Shown here: positions 51,185 through 60,365 of the stretch, in pieces
How the letters are laid out: every line of letters begins with the position of its first letter
Position numbering within the stretch: the stretch's first letter is position 1
From: Bugula neritina
Lineage: Eukaryota > Bryozoa > Gymnolaemata > Cheilostomatida > Bugulidae
NCBI GenBank assembly: GCA_964035545.1
Contig: OZ037770.1
Location: 3,639,662-3,703,661 of the forward strand
Reading direction: 5' to 3'
DNA: 64,000 nt
Notes under the pieces: generated by a model
Told to the model about the DNA's origin: nothing
Database searches by the model: none
What the model saw: the letters and a program-made list of their open reading frames with translations, nothing else
Program-made: the position numbers and the translations under genes

Positions 51185-52545
51185 TCTATAAGTTATAAGT
51201 TTTATTATGTATGAGTAAAAGTTCAGAATAATGCCTTTTTGTATTTAAAAAAATCAATACTTACGGAATTTTTTAAAACTGAAACAAATTTTCTAATAAG
51301 TTAAGGTTAAAATTTAAAACATGAACAGTAATATTTTTTACTAAAATAGGCTTTTAGCTTATAAATAACATAATGACAAATATACACTTATGAGAAGTGT
51401 TCCCATTCACAGAATTACAGAAGCATGTTTTATCAATGTTGTTTTCTGATTTTTGAGTAAAATACGCCACATGTATGTTACAAATTGAAGCAAAAGTCTT
51501 ACCAGCCTCTTTAGTCTTTGTCCATATTGTTGAGTTTGACTGGAACTGAAATTCAGAAATGGCGGCTTGTTACCTCCCAGCGAGGTGTGATTGAGATGTG
51601 ACCAGCTGCTGAGTGGTGAAGATAATGATTGGTTGTTGAGACTAACTGGTTATAGAGACATGCTTTACTCTCGTGATTCTTATCTCTGCTAGTCAATATG
51701 TCAATAAACCTCTTGTTTGTTTAAAGGCTCTATCACTGTGAGAAACTGGTGGTGCAGTGTTTGCCCATAACTTATTGGCACTTATATCTGTTATTGAAAG
51801 GTAATATTTTAGCGTTATCAATGATCGCTCATATTAATAACTAATAAACTAGTTTGTAATAGTTGCTATGAAGCTGTTTATTAACTTATTATAAGTTCAA
51901 ACTGACATTCAACGAATTACCAAAGATGAACTGATATGCGACCTCTACAAGAGCAGTGAGAATAATATAAACACTTAAGATGACTATAGACTTTGCACTT
52001 GCATTTAGCCTGCAATCTAACAACTTTATTATCAAAAATTAGGATGTCCAGATTGTTGTTTAAGTACACAAGTTTATAAAATGTTGCCTATTAACTTACA
52101 CCATCTTGAGACTATATAGCAGTGAAACACAAATTAGTAATAATTACTATAACAGACTGGAACCATTTATTATATCACTATAATTATAGTCATATAAACC
52201 TGACTGAATAAATATTGTAAGCATATCGCTAATAGTTAAATGTTAGATGTCATTGGTTATTTCTCTGCTGATGACATAATAAGAAGAAAAATCATGACTG
52301 CTAAACCTTTAAAATTGTACCCGTGGAATGAAGCTTCTTTTCAAATAATTAGGCCCGGTTTCTATCACCCACATTTCATTACCACTACCATCCTTCACGT
52401 CATGCAAATAATATTATTATGACCACTAAAATTTAATTAAAAAAATACAACAAAGTTAATGAAAAATATGTACAAATATAGTAATCTAGAGACAATTTTG
52501 CAAATTTGCTCAATCGTGTCAGCCTATTTAATTTCGTTGTCATAT
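51185..52545. other. Non-coding flank between copy B and the LTR element
   Basis: Contains the second exon-like segment (51588-51730, minus-strand SRDKNHESKACLYNQL) and member 2 of the old dispersed repeat (51850-52280). The same two features sit in the same order at 9.5 and 10.8-11.25 kb, so this flank is an old duplicate of the 9.5-11.3 kb region, shortened by deletions. Confidence 0.5.
51850..52280 (+). repeat. Old dispersed repeat, member 2
   Basis: AGTTGCTATGAAG, ACTGATATGC, CCATCTTGAGACTATATAGC, CAGTGAAACACAA, CTGACTGAATAAATA and GTTATTTCTCTGCTGATGA in the order of member 1. Confidence 0.5.
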
Positions 52546-52718
52546 TGTAGTAATTCGTGCAATTACTGTGTGTGAGTTATCTACTTGCATATAGTTAGTT
52601 GGTTATTCTGCTAGCAATTACTAGGGTAGCTGTCGAGTAATTATATTTATTATCCACAATAAAGCATAAAGTAAACATCACATCAAATTATCCTATACAT
52701 CAGTCAACTACTAATACA
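52546..52718 (-). repeat. 3' LTR
   Basis: On the minus strand it starts TGTATTAGTAGTTGACTG and ends AATTACTACA (TG...CA). It contains AATAAA (plus-strand TTTATT at 52646-52651), a plausible polyadenylation signal. It differs from the other LTR at three positions. Confidence 0.95.
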
Positions 52719-53188
52719 TGACACCCAGCAGTGTCGTCGACAAAGCACCACGGGTAAGCCATTCTCCATTACAGGTTCTTCTTCCATAGGCAGAGAGGTT
52801 GGCTGGTCCCGTGACCGGGAGGTGGTCACACGAGTGTGATCTGAAAGAGTAGCAGTGTTAAAGATTATACACTGAGGTACCGTCGGCGTGTACAGCCTGA
52901 CCGGTACTCTGTTCAGTTACACTCGTGAGATTCAGGCTAATGAATAGTTGATGGAGAACACACTCGCTATGGCAGGTTATTTAAAATCAAAGTCGACGTG
53001 TATTCCCACCACTGTTTATCATTATCGAATCTCCAGCTCGCTAGCTAGTGTAGCTAAAGCTGACTGATGCAGTCTAGTTATCGTACCAAAAACCTAATTA
53101 ACTCACCCTTCGATCCAGAATAGTAAGACATTTTGGAATGAGAGCGGTAAATGATTACTGTTTAGTGGCACGTCTACTCTTGACTGCA
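52719..53188 (-). other. Untranslated 3' part of the LTR element
   Basis: Between the end of the pol-like frame and the 3' LTR. No obvious purine-rich tract abuts the LTR; the adjacent minus-strand bases are GCTGGGTGTCA. Confidence 0.5.
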
Positions 53189-55003
53189 TCAACGTAGGTA
53201 AAAGACCGGACAGCGTGGTTGTGAAACGTGACTAGGGCTTTTCACTTCCAGCGGATGAATCTCGTGTGAGATTCCGCCGAGGCAAAAGTTGAGATTTCCG
53301 TGGCGTTCACAACTCCCACGTCTCTTTGCCTGTTTTCCCATGCGAGGCCTCTCTAGACTTTCGTTACTGCCGCTTATACCGCGGTCACGTACACAGTCTC
53401 TGCGACACGCTGGAAGTTGCCTAGTGTGTGGTCCTGGAGGCGTCGTCACTGTGGGAGGCGGTGTGCTCACCCGTGGATTGTTATGTCTCACGGGTGGTTT
53501 TTCCAGCCTGTTTGTGACGGTTGTTCCTACGTTGGTATCTCCTTGCGGAGCCCCTCCCACGGGGGGTTTTTGCACTTCAGGACCCGTTTCTGGTCCCGGA
53601 AGTGGTGGTGATGGCAGGCTTGACGTTGGGGGCGGCGGGCGCACTTTCAAGGACGAAAGTGGCCTTTCTCGCCTCGCCAAGTCTTTCTGAGGTGCCATGG
53701 AGGTGTTTCCGGCCAGGACGACAGTCTCCGCTTGCCAAGACCTCCTCGCACAATGCGTCTGCCGCCCCGATTTACCAGGGAGACGGCTATGCTTGTTGGT
53801 CTGGCAGACTTCGCACCGTCTCACTCTGCGCCGGATATCCCGCTCCATGTTGGGCCAGTACCACCGGAGTTGTAGCTTGGTGACCACCCCTTGGACTCCT
53901 CCGTGAGTCTTCTCGTGGGTGTCTTGTATCAACTCCCGGCGGATGGCAGCTGGGCAGACGACCCTCTTCCTGGCTGGCTGTCTGCTGTTGGCAGCCAAGG
54001 TCATGGTCAGCAGACCATCTGGCCCGACCCGCAGAGAGTTCCAACGTTGACAGTACAGCCGTAATTCGGCGCATCCCTGTCGCCGTTGTTTACTACTGGG
54101 TCGTCGCCCTTCCTTTTTCGCTCGGTACACGTCGGCTACCACCCCAGGAAGGCTTTCCTGGAGCTTCAACAGCTCCCTAACGTTACCAGCCCATACAGGT
54201 TTGGCGCGGAGGCTCTGGACAGCCTCCGGGGGCGTGTCAGCCATCTGTTGGAGTTGCTGAGCAGGGGCGGTCTTCGCCGCCCGTGGTACCTCACGACAGC
54301 CTGCTCTATTTAGGCGGGCGTCGTGGTCTGTGTGGCGGAACACCTCACTGTACCCATGTGGCAACCTAGCCATAGCCTGGCGCTTTCCGTTGCCTGTGCA
54401 GCCACGCGTCCCTGGAGGATGGGAGGCGTGGGTTGGGACGGTCCTCCGCCCTTGAGACGGGCTCTGCTGAGGACCTTCCGTCGTAGCTCCCGACGACGGC
54501 CCAATGGCTTCCTCCTGGACAGGATGGAAGCGGCCCAGCATGGACCTGGGTGGTAGGTCTACTGTCTCTGAGGAGGGGTTGACACAATGCACTGAGATCT
54601 CTCCTTGTCCCGTAAGCCGGCTAAAGCTATGGGCAAGTTGGACTCTTGAGTGCGTATTTTCGACAACTCCCAACTTAGAGGTTTGGCCACCGTCTACCTT
54701 GCAGCGGACGGTAGCCCGGGAGTGGCCTGGTATAGTACAGCTCCGTACTACCTGCACTGCTCCCGCTAGAGGACGACCAAACTTATCGACACAAGTGAGC
54801 TCCCTGTCGCCCATGATCATCGCAGATTTACTGAAATCGATGCGACATCCGTGTCGTTGTAAGAATGGCATCCCGAGGATAGCGTCCTCGTTGAGCTGCC
54901 CGACGATAAACGTCTCTTGGATGGCCTGGTTACGGACGTAACCAGTCAGCTCAATAATGCCGTAGAAGGGAATGCACGACCCGTCTGCCAGGGTGCCATG
55001 ATC
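53189..55003 (-). pseudogene. Fused pol remnant: protease end plus integrase zinc-binding domain
   Basis: A single open frame of about 600 codons. It opens with the second half of a retroviral-type protease (GTLADGSCIP, the ILGMPFL stretch) and the conserved region after it (CRIDFSKSAMIMGDRELTC). A linker follows, then an integrase N-terminal HHCC domain: HEKTH (His-x3-His) and CEVCQ (Cys-x2-Cys), with LQLRWYWPNMERDIRRRV between. A Pro-rich tail rich in TPPP and PPPPTSS words ends the frame. No YxDD box or other polymerase motif occurs and the DDE core is gone, so at least two internal deletions are implied. That the frame stays open across the joins is notable. The methionine at 54871 is internal, not a natural start. 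Confidence 0.75.
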
Positions 55004-55551
55004 CCCTCATACGGTGCCAACCCGTCCTTGACCTTAGCGCTGAGGGTGTCAAAGAATTGACGGCTAAGGAGGTTGGTGGTGCAGCCTGGGTCCAGGAGGA
55101 AGTTGGCAGGCTTGCCGGCTAGCTTTCCTGGCAGGAAGTAGCTACTTCCGTGTAGCTGCAGCTGTGTGTGCCGTGGTTGCACCTCCCTCGCTGTGGGTAG
55201 AGGGGTCCACGGTTGGCGACGACTATTGACCAGCTGCCGAGGTTGAGGCGGTACGCCTTGCGGCGCCTGTACCGTTTCCCTCGCAGGCTCTGAGGTCAAC
55301 CGTCTGCCGGATCCGTGTTGGTGTTGGAGTGGCGTAGAGGACCCAGGCGGCGAGTGGCTTGAGCCTACTTGCCGCGGGGGTCGCCACTTCACAGCATCTC
55401 CGCGCGGCGCCCAGCGGGGCGGCAGACGCGCGGGCCTCCCTGGGTGATTTACAGACGGCCCGCAGGAGGTGGGAACATCTGCGGGCCGTGGTAGTTTAAC
55501 CCTTGTTGGAGTTGAGGGCAGTTCCTCTGGAAATGTCCTGGCCTTCCGCAT
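55003..55551 (-). pseudogene. Pol start: protease active-site region
   Basis: This frame overlaps the end of gag by about 100 bases and lies -1 to it, the usual way such elements make Gag-Pol. After a basic, Pro-rich linker it reads GKPANFLLDPGCTTNLLSRQ. LLDPG corresponds to the catalytic D-S/T-G motif with Pro at the second position, unusual but seen as a variant in related elements. The frame is then lost at a run of four G's (plus-strand CCCC at 55003-55006), where one base appears to be missing relative to the downstream protease frame. Confidence 0.7.
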
Positions 55552-56398
55552 CCCCAGCAGAAGTTGTGCCCCATGCTTGGTGATTGTACCTGCGGCCCGC
55601 GAGGCTCACGGGCGATATCTACCTGGCTTGGGGGAGCTAATGTGGCGACCAGTTTATCTAGCATGTCAGTCATCTGTGCGACTTTTGATGCTAGTGACAT
55701 CTGGTTCACATTAGCCACCGCGGAGGGTTCCGCGTTTGGTTCGGTATGAGCAGTAGGGTGCTCCGTGGCCACTTGGCGGGAGGCCACGCGGCTGCGGTGC
55801 ATATGAGTCGCCATGAGGTAGGCTTCTCCCACCGCAAGTGCATCTTCGACCGTGGTGACTCCCCTCGCTTGGAATTGATGGTGGAGCCCCAAGTCGTTGA
55901 TGGATTGCACGAAGGCATCATAAGTATACCTCTCACGGTGTACTGGAGGCAGATCGCGGAACGCGATCTGCGCTAGTGGGTACACCGTGGCAGCGTGCTC
56001 TTGTAGCGACGTGTGAGGATCACGCCGCAGCCTTTGTAGACGGCCCGCGCATCTATGGGGGAGATGCCAAAGCGGGCCCGCAGAGAAGCAAAGATTTCGT
56101 CTATGTCAGGTCCCGCTCCGTACGGCTTAGCTTTGTCCGTCAGCGCCATCCTGAGCTTGAGCAATGCCACCCTTGGTGGCCACTGTGCAATTTCCATCAC
56201 ATCTTGGAATTCTTGGATAAACTGCTCCACTGCTTCTTCGCCTGTGAAGGTGGGCGCCTTCAGCCGGTATCTGTCTTCACCATGCTCTCTAGGAATTCTC
56301 ACTTCTTCTTCTAACACCACTGGTTCCACAGGTATATCAACATTATCTCTCTCACCTTCATTCAGTGGAATGGGTAGCTCCGTGCCGTCTTCTGCCAT
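55449..56398 (-). pseudogene. gag: capsid-like domain and CCHC knuckle, one frameshift
   Basis: The ATG at 56398 (context GTCATGG) starts MAEDGTELPIPLNEGE. A capsid-like region follows (LKAPTFTGEEAVEQFIQEFQ, then LLKLRMAL and LRARFG), as in Ty3/Gypsy Gag. Near 56035 the frame changes by -1 at AAAGG and continues as HTSLQEHAATVYPLAQIAF to a single zinc knuckle, CWGCGRPGHFQRNC (Cys-x2-Cys-x4-His-x4-Cys), about 35 residues before the stop. The capsid frameshift is not at a canonical slippery site, so it is probably a mutation or a sequencing error. Gag packages element RNA into particles. Confidence 0.75.
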
Positions 56399-56414
56399 GA
56401 CTGCTATACGCAAG

Positions 56415-56432
56415 ATCCCACCGCTGCCACCA
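56415..56432 (-). promoter_or_regulatory. Primer-binding site, tRNA-Leu type
   Basis: The plus strand reads ATCCCACCGCTGCCACCA, which is the 3' end of a tRNA-Leu (AAG/TAG type) including CCA. The element RNA therefore carries its complement, one base after the 5' LTR. The match is 18 of 18 to the tRNA-Leu end as I remember it. Confidence 0.8.
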
Positions 56433-56433
56433 C

Positions 56434-56606
56434 TGTAGTAATTCGTGCAATTACTGTGCGTGAGTTATCTACTTGCGTATAGTTAGTTGGTTATTCTGCT
56501 AGCAATTACTAGGGTAGCTGTCGAGTAATTATATTTATTATCCACAATAAAGCATAAAGTAAACATCACATCAAATTATCCTATACATCACTCAACTACT
56601 AATACA
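56434..56606 (-). repeat. 5' LTR
   Basis: Same 173-bp sequence as 52546-52718 apart from three substitutions (two T/C or A/G and one G/C). It would contain the element promoter; no clear TATA box is obvious. Confidence 0.95.
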
Positions 56607-57554
56607 TGTTTCTCCTTCAAGCCTCCGCTTACAACAACGTGATAATTTGTTAATAACCCGGGAAGTGTCACGTGAGTCGGAAGCATATCTTCCGGTGCTG
56701 CTAATTGGTTGCTACATAAGGGTCTTAGAATTCCCAGAATGGAGAGAGGGCGATTCCCGTATTTGTACTTTGCATGACTCACTACAATATCGAAGTGTTA
56801 AGTTTTCAATTAAAATTTTGTTCGAAATTAAACACCACTGCTTCTTCCTCTTGGTTAATGGCAATGCCAAGTGATTGTTTTTATACAAAATATGGGCCAA
56901 TTAGAAACATGTACCAGTTCCACCATGAACCACGCAGTCATGGTGTGCAAATTCAGCTGCAAATTACACCTCATCCTTTTACGTAAATTATTTACTTGAA
57001 GCTTTTTGTAAATTGTTGTTCAAAATTTCCAAACTTCAAGTTACAAAGTACAAGTACATAAAGTGACTATATATTAGCTATTATTGTATAAATACAGAAT
57101 CCTATGTTTTTGCTGTCTGTATCTACATGCTTTCACTGCTCTGCATGTATGTGTACAGCCTTGAAGTTTACCTAAAAGCAATTAATATTTTAGTAGAAGT
57201 AGATACAATGTTTTATTACTTGGGTTCTGATAAAATGATGCCTGTGGTTCAGTGTAATTTCCTGCACTTGTGTTTGTAAAACTTCTAGGAACTTTCTATA
57301 ATATTTTGACTGTAGAAACAATTATTGCTATAAACTCTTTAGAGTCTTATAGAAAACAAAATATAATGTGTCAGCAGTACCAGTAGTTAGTGTAACCTAT
57401 GAGAAGAATTAGCCTTCGCCATGCATAGCAGAAAAAATACAGTGCCTGGTCAATATTGTTGTCGAAGTATGAACCAAATCATTAAATAATCTTCAAACAC
57501 GAAAGTTGAGTGCTAGCAATGTTTGTCTATAATATAAATATGTAATATACTAAC
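56607..57554. other. Flank of LTR element with promoter-like start
   Basis: 56630-56770 is less AT-rich than the surroundings and holds a palindromic E-box, GTCACGTGAG (56667-56676), and a TTCCCAGAATGG word. A plus-strand frame from 56774 to 56986 (or from the ATG at 56851) encodes MPSDCFYTKYGPIRNMYQFH and ends with TPHPFT; it is unrecognised but not low complexity. Together these could be the 5' end of a small gene, but no splice sites or downstream exons could be tied to it. Confidence 0.25.
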
Positions 57555-57870
57555 AGTTGCTATGAATAAATTTACTAACCTATTTTAAAATTTGAGTGAC
57601 ACTTAGCTGGCTTCTACTTGTGTACTGATATGCTATATTCATGTAAATAATATTCATATAATGTACTATGAATACCTAATTATAACCAGAGCCATTTCAA
57701 AAATTTAAACCCACACTCAAAAACAAATTTAAAAAGACAAAGTTTAAAAATTCAGCCCATTCACATTTTCACTGAACTTTTAAACATTAAAGCGGTTTTG
57801 AACAAGATTTGTCCCTATTAATTTCTGCCATCTTGATTATATAGCAATAGAACACATTGCAGTAAGAATC
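57555..57870 (+). repeat. Old dispersed repeat, member 3 (partial)
   Basis: AGTTGCTATGAATAAA, GTACTGATATGC and CCATCTTGATTATATAGCAA align with members 1 and 2; the end is degraded. Confidence 0.4.
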
Positions 57871-57911
57871 GGCAACATGCCTCGATTAGTAGTAGCACTG
57901 AGCTGTGAGTG

Positions 57912-59334
57912 ACTAAAGTTGCGTTTATACCTCTGCTGAAAAAAGTAGGGGAAACCTGGGTGATATGGGCCACTTAAGCCCACAGCCCATACTGACTATG
58001 GTTGATTGAAAATTAGTATTTCAACATTTGGGTGCTATCTTTACTAACATACAAACATAATTTGAAGCTCCTATACAGATGCTTGACTGAGCTATGATTG
58101 AAAATTGGTGGACCATATCACCTGGAGATTTTTTGAAATTTCGGGTGATATGGGCCACCACAGACTCCGTCACATAAAGTCAGCTTTTTTGTGTTGAAAA
58201 TGCATTTTGCTATATTAAAAAGTAACATAAAACAATAGATCTGAAATAAGTGTGTAACAGCTTCTTTTAGTGTCTCCTAACCCTAAGCATTTCAAATATT
58301 TTTGGAAGAATATCTTGGCATCTAAAATACATTGCATGAGTATGAATATTTCAAGTACACATTCTACAGCAATTGGCTATAATGTTGTCTAATCAATATT
58401 TAAGGGTTTAATGCTTTAGCATTGTTTGAAATACTTGAGAAATAGTATTATTTCTCTTCAAAAAAGTATATGAAAAGAAAAATTCAATTAGCTGAGTGAT
58501 ATGGTCCACGGTCCATATCACCCCTCAAGTGGCGGTCCATATCACCCAAAAATCATGTCACCAAAAATTTTGAATTCCTACAGAGAGTGGACAAGTATTA
58601 TATATACTATTTGGGTATTTATACATACCCCCCCACACATTACCTGTAGATACAGGCTCCTTACTTCAGGTAATTTTTTTTCAATAAAAATAGATCCACA
58701 AAAGTTGTGAAAAATTATAAGAAAACGAGCAAAAAGAGAAAATGTGTCTTTATTTTCTAAGACAAAGACACAAGTTTGAAACATGTAGACAGAAAGTTAG
58801 ATATTCTTATTTCTAACCAATAAGACACTTTCCAACTTTCTGATAACCTTGGACACTGCAAAACATGCATGGTCCATATCACCCGGGTGGTTCATATCAC
58901 CCAGGTTTCCCCTACCGAGTTTAAGTTAATATGCTTGTCCGGGTACCCCTTTATAGTCAAACTGAAACTCGTTGAAATCATATTGATGCGATTGCTCACT
59001 TTCTGAAATTGAAATTTGACTCACATAATAGCTATTTGATGCCCTTTGTAAACGTCGTGAATTAGTGAAGCGGAAAGCATAAAAGCGATAATTGAGAAGG
59101 CGTAGGCTATATAATTATAACCGTATAAGTACGTTGTCTAATCGCCAAAGTAATAACTAAATAACGATGTTTACAAGGAGTTATTACTCCTATTCTAAAA
59201 TTGGCCGATTAAGTTATCACAGTACAAAAATTTCAACGGGTGGCTTTTACAATGCAATGCAACTCGGAGAAATTTCAACCCGGCCAAATTGAAATTTTGA
59301 CCGAAAATCGTGAAGGTATAAACGCAACTTTAGT
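57912..59334. mobile_element. Older inverted-repeat element interrupted by a TA-flanked element
   Basis: A 21-bp perfect inverted repeat (ACTAAAGTTGCGTTTATACC plus one base) bounds the segment at 57912-57932 and 59314-59334. Removing the inner element leaves about 456 bp. The right part (about 58970-59330) is similar to 3530-3840 in copy A: GATTAAGTTATCACA, AATGCAACTCGG, GAAATTTCA, CGTGAAGGTAT. So the long repeat carries a worn copy of this element too. No coding capacity. Confidence 0.65.
57948..58912. mobile_element. 965-bp TA-flanked TIR element with dispersed 14-mers
   Basis: The ends GGGGAAACCTGGGTGATATG and its complement form a perfect inverted repeat of at least 20 bp, each flanked by TA (57946-57947, 58913-58914). 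No transposase. The motif GGGTGATATGGNCC occurs eight times: 57958, 58143 and 58494 forward; 58110, 58510, 58534, 58871 and 58889 inverted. Copies at 58494 and 58510 abut to form a 26-base near-palindrome (58496-58521). Repeated subterminal motifs of this sort are often transposase-binding sites; that role is inferred. Open frames inside simply read the motif. Confidence 0.85.
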
Positions 59335-60293
59335 GCGATGTTTGTATATATGCATTGTTGTTTGAACTCTGAAGCCCTGAAATAATGCTCTGAGTCACTC
59401 CCAGTATGGTGATTCTAGTATCCTTGAACGAATTATTAAGCTAACAACTATAGTAAATAGCTGTTCAAGTTTATTGGCTTAAGCTTCCAAAACCTAGAAT
59501 TTGGCTGTTGGTTAATAAACTTCAAAACGTAGGTATAGGTACAACTTATAAATTTGTACTTTAAATAGCTAGTATTTATATAGGCTCCATAAATTAAGTT
59601 GCACAGATATTTTGTATTAGTTAGCAAATATCATATGATCCTATGAATAGTTCTTCAACAGCTTAATTCTTAAAAAATTGAACTGAGTAAAACTTTTAAA
59701 AAATATATATCTCTTTGAATTTGCTAAAATTTGTTTCTTTTAGTTTATTGCCTCTGTTAACAAGCAATAAATAGTTGCTGATAATCACTATGGATCTTTT
59801 TATGAATATTATGATGATAGATGTAGCCCTTGACAACTGTTTACTATAACTGATATCACATCTTAATAAGAGCAGTAGGCGCAAACACTCATTACTGGTT
59901 GGTGACACATAATAAGTGTTTCTATTACTTCCGATTTGTTGGGATTTGATTTGATGTAGTGTTGCTAAACATTAAATAAAACTGTATTTGGATAATGCAA
60001 AGCTTGGAAACGTGGTGGTATAATGAGGTTGGTATTGCAAGATCAAACTTATTTTACATCACAATATGGTGTTTATACTGGTTCACTTGGTATATTTGTA
60101 ATATTGCTATATATAGTGTTGGGTTCTGAAAAGAGAAACTAAGTAGAAGAAATTGCAAAAAGCCCATTTTCTCAGCATGTTGTTTAGTCTGATAATAAAT
60201 ATCTGAAAAATCTTTCTCTATTTGAATTATTAATTTTTTTACTGTAATGTTTTAATCAGGTGGCAGTGAAAGAAGAACAATGTGAAAAAACTT
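59335..60293. other. AT-rich non-coding stretch
   Basis: No gene or repeat recognised; two minus-strand frames here are low complexity. Confidence 0.5.
60285..60290 (-). terminator. Oligo-T run after the tRNA-like sequence
   Basis: Read on the minus strand, TTTTTT lies four bases past the tRNA-like 3' end, as expected of an RNA polymerase III terminator. Confidence 0.4.
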
Positions 60294-60365
60294 TGCCCTC
60301 CACTGAGATTCGAACCGAAGACCTCTGGCTTGCAATCAAGCATAAAATACCAGTATATCAGGGCA
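60294..60365 (-). pseudogene. tRNA-like relic (Ala/Cys-like), 72 nt
   Basis: On the minus strand 72 bases start TGCCCT and end AGGGCA (six acceptor pairs). They contain a good B box (GGTTCGAATCT) in a T-arm with three or four pairs, the variable-loop word AGAGGTC and an anticodon region GATTGCAAGCC that could be read as TGC (Ala) or GCA (Cys). The D-arm (ATATACTGGTATTTTATG) is decayed and the anticodon stem does not pair well, so it is a pseudogene or a tRNA-derived repeat fragment, not a working tRNA. Its 5' seven bases coincide with the terminus of copy C. Confidence 0.5.

Larger units (their letters stand above)
52546..56606 (-). mobile_element. Ty3/Gypsy-type LTR retrotransposon, internally deleted
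   Basis: 4061 bp, bounded by 173-bp LTRs that differ at three sites (about 1.7%), so the insertion is recent. From 5' to 3' on the minus strand: LTR, tRNA-Leu-type primer-binding site, gag with CCHC knuckle, a -1 frame change into protease, then a long frame joining the protease end to an integrase zinc-binding domain. Reverse transcriptase, RNase H and the integrase catalytic core are not found. The inside is about 60% GC against about 30% outside, with many CpGs, so it stands out as a newcomer. Flanks at the two LTR ends (ATATG versus AAACA on the minus strand) show no target duplication. The element could move only with enzymes from a full-length relative. Confidence 0.85.

Noticed and set aside
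53289-53883. Plus-strand frames across the LTR element
   Set aside because: Antisense of a GC-rich coding region; all recognisable motifs lie on the minus strand.
58501-58710. Small His/Pro-rich protein
   Set aside because: It reads the 14-mer motif GGTCCATATCACCC in frame; not preserved as coding.
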